Below are positions 21,357 through 31,856 of a stretch of 64,000 nucleotides of DNA, in pieces. Location: the NCBI GenBank assembly GCA_003427395.1, contig BFEA01000096.1, positions 1,811,929 through 1,875,928 of the forward strand. Reading direction: 5' to 3'. The stretch comes from Chara braunii. Taxonomy: Eukaryota; Streptophyta; Charophyceae; Charales; Characeae. Below the pieces are notes generated by a model. The model was not told the origin of the DNA and ran no database searches. It saw only the letters and a list, made by a program, of their open reading frames with translations. The position numbers and the translations under genes are program-made. How positions within the stretch are numbered: the first letter of the stretch is position 1; every line of letters begins with the position of its first letter.

Positions 21357-21427
21357 GTTGATCCTCAGGCAATACCTCGATTGATGGTAGCCCGACTTCA
21401 TGTTTATCTTCGAGAAGAACTTGCAAC

Positions 21428-21923
21428 CCTACACTCTATCTAGGAGATCGTATATTCGCGGTAATGGCTCAACATTCTTTATAGTTATTGCATTAAGTCC
21501 CCTATAATCTATACATGTACGCAGATCACCTTCTTTCTTCGACACGAACAAGACCGGTGCACCATTCTGTGAGAAACTTGGCTTAATCCACCTTTTCTCT
21601 ATTAACTCATCGAATTGTTTGCGCAACTGATTGAGCTCTTTGGGAGACATTCGATAAATGGGGTCCTTGGGAATCCAACTACCGGGTTCTATTTCTATCC
21701 GGTGCTTGGTCTCCCTCTCCACAACTCCACTTGGGGCCTCTCCCACGTTAGCGAACTCGTCTAACAGACTGCACATTGGGTGGCATAGACACTTCTTCCT
21801 TTTTCCCAGCCTCACATAAGCAATAAACGCTTGTTTAGCAAGGTCATTCTTGACCACGTGCCTGACGAACGAGGGGGCAAACACAGTTTTTTCTTCCCAT
21901 GTGTGAGACTGGGCAGCCAACAC
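21428..21923 (-). pseudogene. Element A: reverse transcriptase N-terminal half
   Basis: The minus frame shows [73 protein letters not shown] and [12 protein letters not shown], the fingers and early palm of a Ty3 RT. It ends abruptly where the retroposon-like block begins. Confidence 0.92.
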
Positions 21924-21929
21924 TCGTGC

Positions 21930-22262
21930 TCACCCATCTTAACGTCGGCGTACGTGGTGTTGCCCCAGTCTGTTCCTAATATCATGTCAAAAGGAAGACC
22001 ATCCTCCACTAAGAGTGCCAGGGAGTGCATAAGGTTTTCTAGCTTGCCCCTTGCCTCCAATCGGAAGTATGCCTTGACCCCATCAACATACTCGCACACT
22101 ATCATCTCTTTATTATCGACCAATTTACTAATGACCGGCTCATCAAGCTTCTTCACCTTCATTCCCAGGTGTGTCTTCTGCAATTCTCGTTTGCTAATGT
22201 AATTGCGCGTTGACCCACTGTCTACTAACGCGCCTATTTTCTCCCTACGTACCTCTACATTT
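21930..22262 (-). pseudogene. Element A: aspartic protease
   Basis: The minus frame reads KIGALVDSGSTRNYISKREL with an intact D-S-G catalytic motif (about 22,220-22,230), then VKAYFRLE and LPFDMILGTDWGNTTYADV, the second conserved strand. It is out of frame with the RT ORF by a shift near 21,925. Confidence 0.85.
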
Positions 22263-22353
22263 GCTATTCTTAGCTGTCATTTTGACTTCTTCATTTTGGC
22301 CCAACGGCAACGACGAGTGATCAGTTCATCACCAATGCTTGTGAGGGAACCAC

Positions 22354-23274
22354 CTAGAGAGGTTCTAGCACAAGCTTGTGAGGGAACGACCTAGGTGGGG
22401 GGCCTACAACAGTCTCTGCCAATGGGATCTTCAGACAGGAGGGTCCCTTTTGAGCTCGCACTTTTATCTCTCTATTGAAGTCCGAAGTCCCCGTAGAGGC
22501 GACTGGAACCTCTACTGGCTGTTCCCTTTTGGGTACCGATACTGCGGAAAAAAAGGAGTATGTGGTCCGGGTCACCACATTTGGAGCATTGCCCGACCTT
22601 GCGAGGTTTACCTTCAACCATTCCCGGGTGCTCTAGGTATGGCTGCCGATATCTACCTCTAACTCTACCCCATGTGAAAGGAGAACCTCTACCACCTTGC
22701 GAGGGACCATAACCCCTACCTCCTACGTAGTAGCTACCACCCCTTGGGGCAGTGGCTCCTTGTCCTCCACCTCGTCCTCGGTCTCCGCCTCCTCTACCTC
22801 GGTCGCTACCTTGTCGCCCTCCCCCATGGGTCGCGACTACTTCATTGTCCCCTCCTCGGGCTACTTGCTATTGTTCTCTTCCTCTAGACCACAACCTATT
22901 TGGTTGTACGGTAGCGACTGTACACCTCCTTCCTCGAAGGTGACCAGCAAATTATCCTTCCCCTCTATACTGTCGGATATGGTCCTATTCTTCCACTTCT
23001 TACCGGTTTGCAAATCCTTCTAATAGTTTGTTTCCTGCAATAAGCCGGCATGGTCTACAACAATCTTACTGAACTTTTCACAAGTCATCCCCTCCTCTTT
23101 AGTATGGGGATATAACTGGGTCTTAAGGGGTTCTGGCAGCGCTCTTGTGAAATTGTTCAAGAGCTGAGTGGGGATCACTCCGTGTTCCGGACATTGCAGC
23201 AGGTTGTCCACACTGGCCTTGAGTGCCGGCGCACTCTTCAACTTCTGGTCACTAATGTTGAGGATGAGGGACTT
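22354..23274 (-). pseudogene. Element A: Gag C-terminal part with degenerate zinc knuckle
   Basis: Minus frames read LKASVDNLLQCPEHGVIPTQLLNN, ALPEPLKTQLYPHTKEEGMT and SKIVVDHAG (23,270-23,020), which align with the element C Gag at 27.5 kb. An RG-rich linker follows around 22,680-22,860. A knuckle at about 22,555-22,600 reads CSKCGDPDHILLF, so the last Cys of the CCHC motif is lost. Several frame breaks are present. Confidence 0.75.
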
Positions 23275-23780
23275 TGTAACGAGCGAGAGGCAGAGGAGAG
23301 AGAGAGAGAGGAAGGAGAGGAGAGGGAGAGACAGTAAGAACACACACACACTCACTCACTCGACAAGACTGATGAACTCGACGGACGCAGACAAAGTAGC
23401 AGAGTCTCAAAGTCGAAGTTTGCAAATCTCAATGTCGGAGAGGCAAGTCACACAAAGCAAGCACAGTAGCTGAAAACTGGTTGCGCGTATTGGGCTTGAG
23501 TTCGGTCTGAAGTACCGGACTGAAGTTCAGTCCTGAGGGCAGAAGTGCAATTTGCCTTGGGGTTGAACTAAAAATTGAAGGTCTAAGTCTGGGCGCCAGA
23601 ATGTCGGATGGCGCCAAGTATCAAAATCCGAAACTACCAAAGGAGGAATTCGAGGACGGGCGCCAACTACAGAGGGCGCCAACAGTCATGTGTCTGAGAA
23701 CAGAAACCCCAAAACGAAATAGCAGCTTGGCGGGTGGTAACCCGTTGACCAAGGATCGAGCCCTGGCTGAGTCCGTAACA
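23275..23780. mobile_element. Solo LTR-like insertion in element A gag
   Basis: This 506 bp block starts TGTAAC and ends GTAACA, flanked by GACTT (23,270-23,274) and GACTC (23,781-23,785), a near-perfect 5 bp target duplication. Removing it rejoins the element A Gag frame (ARRTES with LILNISDQ). It contains a GA-rich tract and an ACACACAC run but no coding sequence. Its orientation is not determined. Confidence 0.7.
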
Positions 23781-23896
23781 GACTCAGTACGGCGGGCTAA
23801 GTTCTTATCTTCGAACCGGTCTTTCAAAGCCTTGAAGAAGCCCTCTATCCTATTGCGATGTGAGTACTGCACGATCGAGGTACAACCTGCCTCCTT
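23781..23896 (-). pseudogene. Element A: Gag middle fragment
   Basis: The minus frame reads CTSIVQYSHRNRIEGFFKALKD (in part), then RFEDKNLARRTES, matching EFLKALRDRFAD of element C Gag. It is cut on one side by the solo LTR and on the other by the start of the element C LTR at 23,897. Confidence 0.75.
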
Positions 23897-24818
23897 TGTA
23901 ACGATTTTCACCATTGCGGTAGCAGATGCAGATCCTAGGGCTCGATCCCTAGACCTCCCTCTCATCCGTGTACAATATCAATTAGCCCTTCTGTGTTTCA
24001 ACCTGCGACCTGTGTTTTGGAGTCGTTTGTGTATTTGTGTAGCCTGATGTGGTTGTGGGGTCTTGATCCGTAGGTCTGTCGAGTAGGAAACCTAACTGAG
24101 TAGAAGTCGTAGCGGCCATAGTTCGACAAGGTCAAAGTCGTAGCTGCTACAGTCCCGAAAGGTCAAGTCCACAGACTTCATGATGGTCCAGAAGTGACCT
24201 TTCGTAGGGTCCAAGGAGTCTGCCTAGAGGCAAGTGGGCAAGTGGATAGTCCAACCTCGCCTAGTCAGCGGTACCCAGTCCCAGTCGCACTTTGTCCAGT
24301 CAGCAAGTACCATGTGGGACTGCGTGCACCCTAGGCCCGATGGAAAGGAGCAGACCAGCTACCATCCGAAGTATAAATCAAGAAGCAGCGTCAAGTAATT
24401 CATTCATTTTGCATGTGAGCCATGCGGAAGTGCTGCCTGAGCTTCTTGTGCAAGGAGGTCTGTAGGTGCCCATGGAGTAGAGGGCTAAGAGGAGGAAGGT
24501 CGGCCATAGCCGAAAGTGTAGTTGTAGGAGGAAGACGGCGACCATAGCCGCCACGTCAGCATGTCAGTAGGGTGTTAGTATGTAAAAGAGTCAAACTTGA
24601 ATGTGTATGAATGTCGGGACATCCAATGAGATCCAGCGTGTGTGTACGAACAGGCTACTGAGAGTGCACGTGTCGGCCATAGCTGGCTAGGGCGAGTTCG
24701 AATATGAGTTGTGTTATTGATTTCATTGTCTCTGAGTTTTGTGTGGGCGCTAGTCGCCAGCTTGATCGTTATTTGTTTGTAGGCATGCCGAAGGTCGAAG
24801 TCGAAGAGTCTGAATGCA
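23897..24818 (+). repeat. Element C 5' LTR
   Basis: It starts TGTAACGAT directly after element A gag sequence and ends TGCA one base before a primer site, about 922 bp. A TATAAATC box lies at 24,371. The block from about 23,897 to 24,480 matches the inverted fragment at 765-1,379. TAGCGGCCATAG-like words recur (24,110, 24,505, 24,545, 24,670). Confidence 0.75.
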
Positions 24819-24819
24819 T

Positions 24820-24831
24820 TGGTATCAAAGC
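24820..24831 (+). other. Element C primer-binding site (initiator Met tRNA type)
   Basis: TGGTATCAAAGC follows the LTR end after one base. It differs by one base from TGGTATCAGAGC. Confidence 0.8.
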
Positions 24832-25043
24832 AGGTTCCCACTGACCCGTGTTGTCGTATTCGTCGTCAGCGTGAGGTAGGAGAGGCGCCAGCTGGGTGTC
24901 GCGTCAACATTTGCGTTCTGCTGCCCCGTGCGTGCTCGCGCTCAAACATCTGTGCGCTCGTGAACAACAAATCAAGGAAGAAGGAACCCACCATAGCCGC
25001 TCCGCTGCAGAAGAACGCCGTGTACCTGCAAGTTGACGATGAA

Positions 25044-25046
<3 letters not shown>

Positions 25047-25135
<89 letters not shown>

Positions 25136-25136
25136 N

Positions 25137-25212
<76 letters not shown>
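25047..25212. repeat. (GA)n microsatellite
   Basis: About 165 bases of pure GA with one undetermined base at 25,136, in the element C leader. It makes artificial Arg-Glu and Ser-Leu reading frames. Confidence 0.97.
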
Positions 25213-25213
<1 letters not shown>

Positions 25214-25484
25214 AATACAAGATTGGTTATTGTGGCTCAAGGAGGAAAGTGGCGGTCATAGCCGCTGAGCTTTGACATGAAGGGGAAGAAAAAGGAAGGG
25301 ACCGGAAGTGAGAAAGAAGGCCAAGTGAGGAAGAAAGAAAGTGAAGGAGGAAGGAGAGACGAAGGAGGAGAGAGAATCCATAGCCGGGGTAGAAGAAGAA
25401 GAGAGAAGGGAGGAGAGAGAGGAGGAAGGTGAAGGTTGGTGAAGGAGAGAGGGTCGGCAGCTATAGCCAAGCTTGTCAAGTCGA

Positions 25485-25655
25485 CCTGCACGTTGACCAA
25501 GGAGGTTGACCAATGTTGACCAAGGCGTTGACCGACATTTACCAAGGTGTTGATTGGTGTTTATCAACATTGACCACAATGTTGACCGGCGATGACCACA
25601 ACGTTGGCCGACGTTGACCAATGTTGTTGATCGAGATATTGACCAAGCTGGAGTT
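25485..25655 (+). repeat. TTGACC-rich minisatellite
   Basis: More than ten GTTGACCAA / GTTGACCGAC-type words occur, separated by 10-16 bases, with variants such as ATTGACCAC. TTGAC is the W-box core. The stretch lies in the element C leader between the GA run and gag. The rest of 24,832-26,300 is purine-rich leader without a gene. Confidence 0.8.
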
Positions 25656-26309
25656 GGTATAATCTTGCCAAGCCTTCAACCTATCCCCTTGCCTTATGGA
25701 TGTGCACTCACCCCATGGTACTTGTTGAGTCTGTTTGTCTCTTCTTTTGCATTGAGTCCCTTTTGTGTAGGTGATAGGACTCCGTGTATGTGGTCATAGA
25801 GCTACGTTGACCAAACCCACACGGGTTGAGTAGCGTTGTTGCCCATGTCTGATGACTGACACGTCTCAGAGGCCTAACCCTCCCAAGGACCGGTACATAC
25901 CGGCGGGCTGCTGAGTGCGGCATGGTTGGCCCAAAATCCGAGCTATGGGCTGCACAACCGGTTGTGCTGATCACGTCGTCCTCTTTGCGACGTTAAAGAA
26001 TTTCTTAGGAGTTACGGGGGATCTCCTTGAATTCCTCCTGATCAGCAGTGAAGTCCTGTAGTGACAGCCAACGAGTTAGTTGTAGTTAGAGTAGAGTCAG
26101 ATAGTCAGTTTGTCAATCAGTGGGAAGTCTAAGTGGTGAGGAGTAAAACCATCACCTGTTGTGCACCATTTACCATGGACGATTACCCCATGCTTCTTGA
26201 TCATGGGGTTCTCCCTGTGGGAAACCCTTTGGCGTCTTCTGTTTCCGCTTAGCTTCTGGCACACGTTTGCGTGTAGAGTCATGACGAGGGGTGGTACATG
26301 GACCACTCC

Positions 26310-28084
26310 TTATACAAAGGAGCAAGAAGCGAAGGCCGCAAAGATTTGGCAGAGCAGAAGGCCAAAAAAGAGGAGTTGAAAAATACGCGATTAAGGTGAC
26401 ACAGTGACACTCTTGGCAGAGAAGGCCAAGAAAGAGAAGTTGGAAGAAGAACTGAAAAGGTTGCAGAAAGGGAAAAGAAGAAGTTGCAGCGTCAGTAGAT
26501 GAAGAAGAAGAGGAAGATGAAGAAGTTGAGACCTCCTTGGATCGAAACGTGAGAACTGGGGAAAGAGGGAAGTCCAGTGGCATGAAGGAAGGGGATAAGA
26601 GGCTGGAAAAGATGGTGACCTAGTGGGTAGCTAATCTGTTGTTGGGGGAAGAAGAAGAAGCTATGTTGTATGTCCCCTAGGAAGAGAGAGAGGCGGTGAT
26701 AAAGAAGATACATGCGGAAAGGGATCCCCTGCAGCGTCAGGCATTGGAGGATGAAAAGAAGATGGAGTGAATGTTGCGCCTCACAAGGGAAAAGAGGAGA
26801 CGATTCGGGGCGGCATCTGAGCTAGAGAAGGAGTTGGCAACAGGGGAGTAATATGCGCGACTGGCAGTGCAAATAGATCTCCAAAACAAATTGGAGATGA
26901 TAGGCAAGAATGTGGAAGTGATGCTGAGGCACAACAAGAGCAAGTGTGCTAATTGAGGGGCCACGATATTGCTCTGCAGTCCATACGCATGGGATTTAAA
27001 GATTTTGCACATACTATGATGCTGCGTGTGGGCGCAAAAGTACAGGCACAATTAAACAACACAGATAAATTTTGCATAGGCGTCATAGAAGTTGCTAAGG
27101 TTGTGGCCCCAAAGGAGGAGGAAGCACGCCCACGCAGGGAACGTGTAAAGGTGAAATTCCCTGATTCCTATAGTTGGAAAAAGAGAGAGAACTTTGATAA
27201 CTGGGAGGCAAACATAAATTCTTATGTGCACCTCTAGGATATCATCCTTGAGCCTCCAGGATATCATCCTTGAGGAATAAGTTATCCTCACCTTCCACGC
27301 CCCCAAGGAAGAAGCATCTAGCTTCGCCAGATCGTTAGTCCACGCCGCTACATGTGATAATGATATGGTAGTATATTCTTTCATCACACCTTTCACTGAG
27401 TTTCTCAAAGCCCTTCGAGATCGGTTTGCAGATGTTACTAGGGGCCTCAAGGCCTCTGACAAGTTGCAAACAACCCACTCTCGACCATGAAAGAGTGCAA
27501 GAGCACTTAAGGGTGTCATGGATGAATTTGTCGCCATCCCTGACCATGGGGTTACTGAGCCCCAATTGGTCCAACTATTCTTTCGTGTCATGCCCGAAGC
27601 TTTGCATGGGCACTTTTATAAAAAGAGCAAACAACCTAACATGACCTACGATACGCTGAGTACGAATGTAGTGGCATTTGAAGCTCAGTCCATGCTGGCG
27701 TCCATTTTTTGGCATACAGACTTGGATAAGGGTCAAAAGTGGAAGGGTCGTACCATCTCAGCCCAAGTCAAGGCCAAGGACCACTTGATCCTTACTTTAG
27801 ACGAAGGTGGTATGAAAGAGGTTCCATATAGCCTGATCGAGTGGGACCTCGAAGAGGAGGACAAAGGCGTGAGCCTGGGGAGGACTTATGCTGTTGTCGC
27901 GGCTGAAGGGGGATCGCAACGTAAAGGAAGGGGCCAAGGCCAAAGAGGCCAGGCCTCTGGTGGTCGAGAACAGGGCAGCCAAGGGGTTGGTGGTAGAGGA
28001 AACTTCCAAGTGGGAGGAAGGGGTCAAGGTCCCCCACAACACCGTCCTCGTTTTAGTTGGTCACCTCCCAGGTGGAGTGAATAG
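26310..28084 (+). pseudogene. Element C Gag (decayed)
   Basis: Read across several frames. 26,320-26,950 encodes a Lys/Glu-rich coiled coil (AEKAKKEKLEEELKRLQK, later EDEKKMEWMLRL-like with a stop). 26,953-27,237 reads DIALQSIRMGFKDFAHTMM and VKVKFPDSYSWKKRENFDNW. 27,400-27,500 reads FLKALRDRFADVTRGLKASD. 27,518-28,084 reads PDHGVTEPQLVQLFFRVMPE, NMTYDTLSTNVVAFEAQSM and a Gly/Gln/Arg-rich tail. At least five stops or shifts occur. No zinc knuckle or pol follows, so the element is truncated after 28,084. Confidence 0.75.
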
Positions 28085-30818
28085 CACCCTGATCTGCCTC
28101 AAGGCAGACCCTGAGAATCGTTGGGCTTAGAATAGACTGTTTGGTACGGAAGGATAGATGAGGGTCAATTTATTTACTGCAGTGACCCGGTATCGGGCAG
28201 CCGCGGACCGGTCGGCCACCCGACATACAAGGAATTCGCCCCTCAACCGAACGATCGGTCAAAAATTATTGGGTACTCTTGTCGGGGCCGCCGGGAAAAA
28301 TTAGGGGTCTCTAGAGGGTCCCCAAAATCTCTTGCATCGACCGTGGACACTAACCTTTGAATTTAATAAAATGAACTGTCGCATCTGTCGTGCCTAACAC
28401 TTGTGTTTTTTTTAACGTTCCGACGTTGTTCCCGAGCTGGCCAGCTGCGGAACGAGGGTATGGCAGTAGGCCTTGGTGCGCCTCTTTTACACTGACCAAT
28501 TGGTGGGGAAATGAACCCTCAATTTTTATTAAATAACAAAATTTAAAATGAGTAAAATAATTAAAAATATTAAAAGGAAGGAAAACAAATGATTATTTAT
28601 TATTTATTTATTTTAATTAGACTTTACCGTTGATGAATTTTAGCCAGAAATTGCTTCCTTACCCTGGGTCCATCGATTCGTATGAGTTTCCGATAATTAT
28701 AAACCCTCGCTTGATTATGCCCGATTCATCTAATTACTACCCTCGCTATAAACCGAATGTTATTCAGTGAGTGAGACCGGTATTTGGGTTACAGCGACAT
28801 GGTCGGTATGGTGCGGTTATTGATTCTGCTTTGGGACGGGCCACGCAAGTTTACTATTTTGGTGTGGACATTGGCTTGGAACGAGCACGGTACACAGGTT
28901 CGGAACATGTACAGTACAGTCATTTGTTCGGTACTGGCATGGTGCATTTGCTGCACAGTACGACACTCGGTGTTGTGCTGGTATGGTAACGGTACTGGCT
29001 GCTGCAACTCGAAACAGCTAAGTCGGGTTTGACACTTTCGCTTCGGTTTGGTCACTGGTTCAGCACGGACGTGGTACTGGGGCAGCATGCTGCGGCCTGC
29101 TCCCAACTTTCAGGTTCGGTAACTGGCTAGAATCGGTACGGTCACTGATCGGGAAATGGCAACATATTATTTGTGGAACAGATACAGTGTCGGAACTGGC
29201 ACGACGACTATTAAATGTGACTGGCCAGAAGGCCTGGTAGGCCTGGTACTAAGGGTACTGGGACTAAGTTTTCCGCACGGTGAAATTTGGCCTTCGGCCG
29301 AAAACCTTGGTTGAAACTGCGGGTGGGATATAGCCTGGGCGAGTCGAAGAATCAGGGGACATTCGGACTGGTGAGGGGAGACAAGCATGTCTGGTGTACC
29401 CCGCCCGCCACTAACACTCTGGTCGGAGTTCGAAAGGCTTGGTTGATGAAGATGAGCTAGCCACGCTGTGATAGGGCAAAGGGATGATGGAGTGCGCCCG
29501 GTGTGCTCAACACGCGAACTGATGGCGGAACTAGATAAGGACTGGCTCGCACACCGAGGCTGTTTGTGGTCCTTGTGGGCGTCAGCGGGAACTTTAGATT
29601 CGGTCACGGAAAGCTTGCTCCTTCTGACTGAGCGCACTTGAGGTTTTAACCCGAGGTGTTTTGGACGGAGAGGGGTAAGCCAAGGGTGAGAACCAGATGG
29701 ATGGATTCCTTCAAGAGTGAGTCTGTAACTTCTCTCGAGAGATAGCCCTCCATCTTAGGAATGGGCATCGGTTTCGTAAGAAGGCTGGGAGCTGATTGAA
29801 GTGCCCACACTGATGCAGGAATCGGGGCGAGCGTTATGCCTATTGTCTTTGCAGGCATGAGACCTTGATTCATGGTAAGATCTCGCCGTTTGGTGTTGTA
29901 AGTGTGTGATCATCTGCGAGGGAACACGACCTTGCTGAAGTTGGGTAAGTGCGACAATCGCGCCCCAACTGCAAGAAACGGTATGCAAAGTAAATGAGGG
30001 GGTAGAAGTGAGAGATGTCACTATCTTGATTACCACTGTTACGCATGTACCTGTTGATGATCACGTCCAGACACTCTTGAAGGAAGATATAACCAGTCGG
30101 CTTGCAGTGAGCCAGAAACCGAAAGAGGGTCAAAAGGGGGCACAAGAGCGTACATGACCTGGAGCGAATGAAAGGACGAATGCCCACATGAATGTATAAG
30201 TGAGAGAGAGAGCGCATACAGGAGGTTGAGCGTAAGAGAGAGGGTTGCCTAAACGACGATAGAGGGAAAATAAAAGGAGGGAGGAGTAATGCTTCTGTTA
30301 CTGGGGGGGGCATCTGTATGTTGCCTAGTGATCTGAATTCCTGTGCTTCCTGACCGGGTTGGTAAATCGGTCAATCCAACGAATTACCTGTGCGAAACGA
30401 GTTTCTCGAGTCCTCAACGAGTTTGGACGCAGTGCTGCACCAGCTTTTCGGAAACAAGTATGTTGAGTGGGTTGCTTTCACATTGTAAATCGGACCTATC
30501 GATTGTACCGTTGACTACTAGAACAAGGCGGCAAAATTGGTATCGCAACTCTCTCCAAACAACCGTGATGAGCGAACCAATTATACTTTGAATGATCTAG
30601 CTGGAGGACTGGGCCGTTGGCCATCTACAAATTGAGTATTGAGCGTTAATTGATAGACAGGATAACCACTTCTAATTAGCAATTGAATGCTCTTTCGTCT
30701 AACGAGATACCAGTAGGCCTCTTCAATTCAAACGCTGCATGTTAAGCGGAAAAAACAAAAACTCAATCTCCACTGACATACTGAGGGATGGCTCTCTGAT
30801 CTGGGGTAGACTGCGCTT
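28085..30818. other. Non-coding DNA, no recognised gene
   Basis: 28,500-28,620 is A/T-rich. 28,790-29,150 is built from many CGGTAC/GGTACTGG/GTACGG words, a cryptically simple stretch. 29,160-30,320 has only short frames without motifs. No RNA gene or element terminus could be fixed. Confidence 0.4.
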
Positions 30819-30962
30819 CACTAGATTATCCCCTGACGATCGACGGACAATTGAGATTGGGACTGCGCCTGTTGAAAAGGCTTGAAGGTACACTAGACTA
30901 TCCCTTGGCGATCGACCGACTGACGAGATATGCGCCTATTGAAAGGGCTTGAAGGTACTCAC
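30819..30962. repeat. Tandem duplication, 72 bp unit
   Basis: CACTAGATTATCCCCTGACGATCG (in part) at 30,819 recurs as CACTAGACTATCCCTTGGCG at 30,891. Both units end GAAAAGGCTTGAAGGTAC / GAAAGGGCTTGAAGGTAC. The two copies are clearly diverged. Confidence 0.8.
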
Positions 30963-31792
30963 GAATTGGAACCGATTGGTGATTCTATTAAATTTAAGTC
31001 CAGCCATTGGCTTGGTTTCACAAGCAGGGAAGATCTCTTTCATTGGATCGTTGTCTCGATCACAGGTCGAAACACCTGATTGTCCTTTCGATAGAGTCCC
31101 ATTTGAGTCTGAAATTGGCTTTCGAGTACGCTTGAGGGTGATCTTATCGGCTAGTTGGCGTTGTATTAATTTATTTTATTTTATTTTATTTTATTTCATT
31201 ATTCCTTCTTTACTAAGGGGAGGAATTTTATGTGCATTTGAAAGGCTCCCAGAGAAACATATGCATATACGCGAAAACGGATAACAAAAATCGGTTTTGG
31301 ACCTTGCATAGAACCCTTGGCTTTGGGCTGCCTTTCTTAACATTTTCATCGATTCAAAATCGATGAACTGTTCTTTTCTATTTTTTCCCCTTTTTGTTAA
31401 AGTGCTCGGGCTGTTTTGTGTTGCGCATCGAAAGACCTCTGTTACGTCCCTCGCTTGGCTGAACCATTTTCTGTCGATCTTTATATTGGCCAGGTCTCAA
31501 AGTCTACCCTTCAAACTCGAGGTCTGTCAGAAAAGCGTTTGCTTAGGCTCTAAGCACGGTTTCAAATTTGTAAGCTTGAGCAGTTTTGGATCATTTAACT
31601 CTATGTTACATTCTTCGTCATCTCATCTTCCCAGACGCCTGACCTAGCCTTCGAGTGACAGGTAACACCAACCCCTTCATCCTACCGATCGTTGAGGACC
31701 TCGGAAGCGGGCGCAACGAGTTATAGGCGATGTAACCCTTGGCTTCAACGAACGGTAGGCGACGCCTCTCCGGGTTTCCTCACAACCTTGGC

Positions 31793-31856
31793 GCCGTTGC
31801 CGGGAAGGGGCTGCACCCCCGAGGCCTCGGCCTTCCCCTAACAAACGGGGGTGCAC
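31793..31856 (+). other. tRNA-Asp-type primer-binding site with downstream hairpin
   Basis: TTGGCGCCGTTGCCGGGA at 31,791-31,808 matches the tRNA-Asp-complementary site used by Athila/Tat-like Ty3 elements. It follows ACAACC, as expected after an LTR end. TGCACCCCCG (31,812-31,821) pairs perfectly with CGGGGGTGCA (31,846-31,855), and the loop holds the palindrome GAGGCCTC. The matching LTR and a second LTR were not found, so this marks a decayed or non-autonomous plus-strand element. Confidence 0.6.

Larger units (their letters stand above)
19752..21427 (-). mobile_element. Poly(A)-tailed insertion with tRNA-like head in element A RT
   Basis: The RT frame stops after [12 protein letters not shown] at 21,428 and resumes at TRYDHYEF at 19,751, so this block interrupts it and about 30 RT residues are missing. 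Read on the minus strand it starts near a tRNA-like pol III promoter (21,281-21,356), has ~200-220 bp tandem repeats in the body, and ends in 26 A bases (plus-strand T run 19,752-19,777). This is the layout of a tRNA-headed retroposon, though 1.7 kb is long for a SINE. No ORF is recognised. Confidence 0.55.

Noticed and set aside
24866-25275. Long Arg-Glu and Ser-Leu ORFs on both strands
   Set aside because: They are translations of the GA microsatellite.
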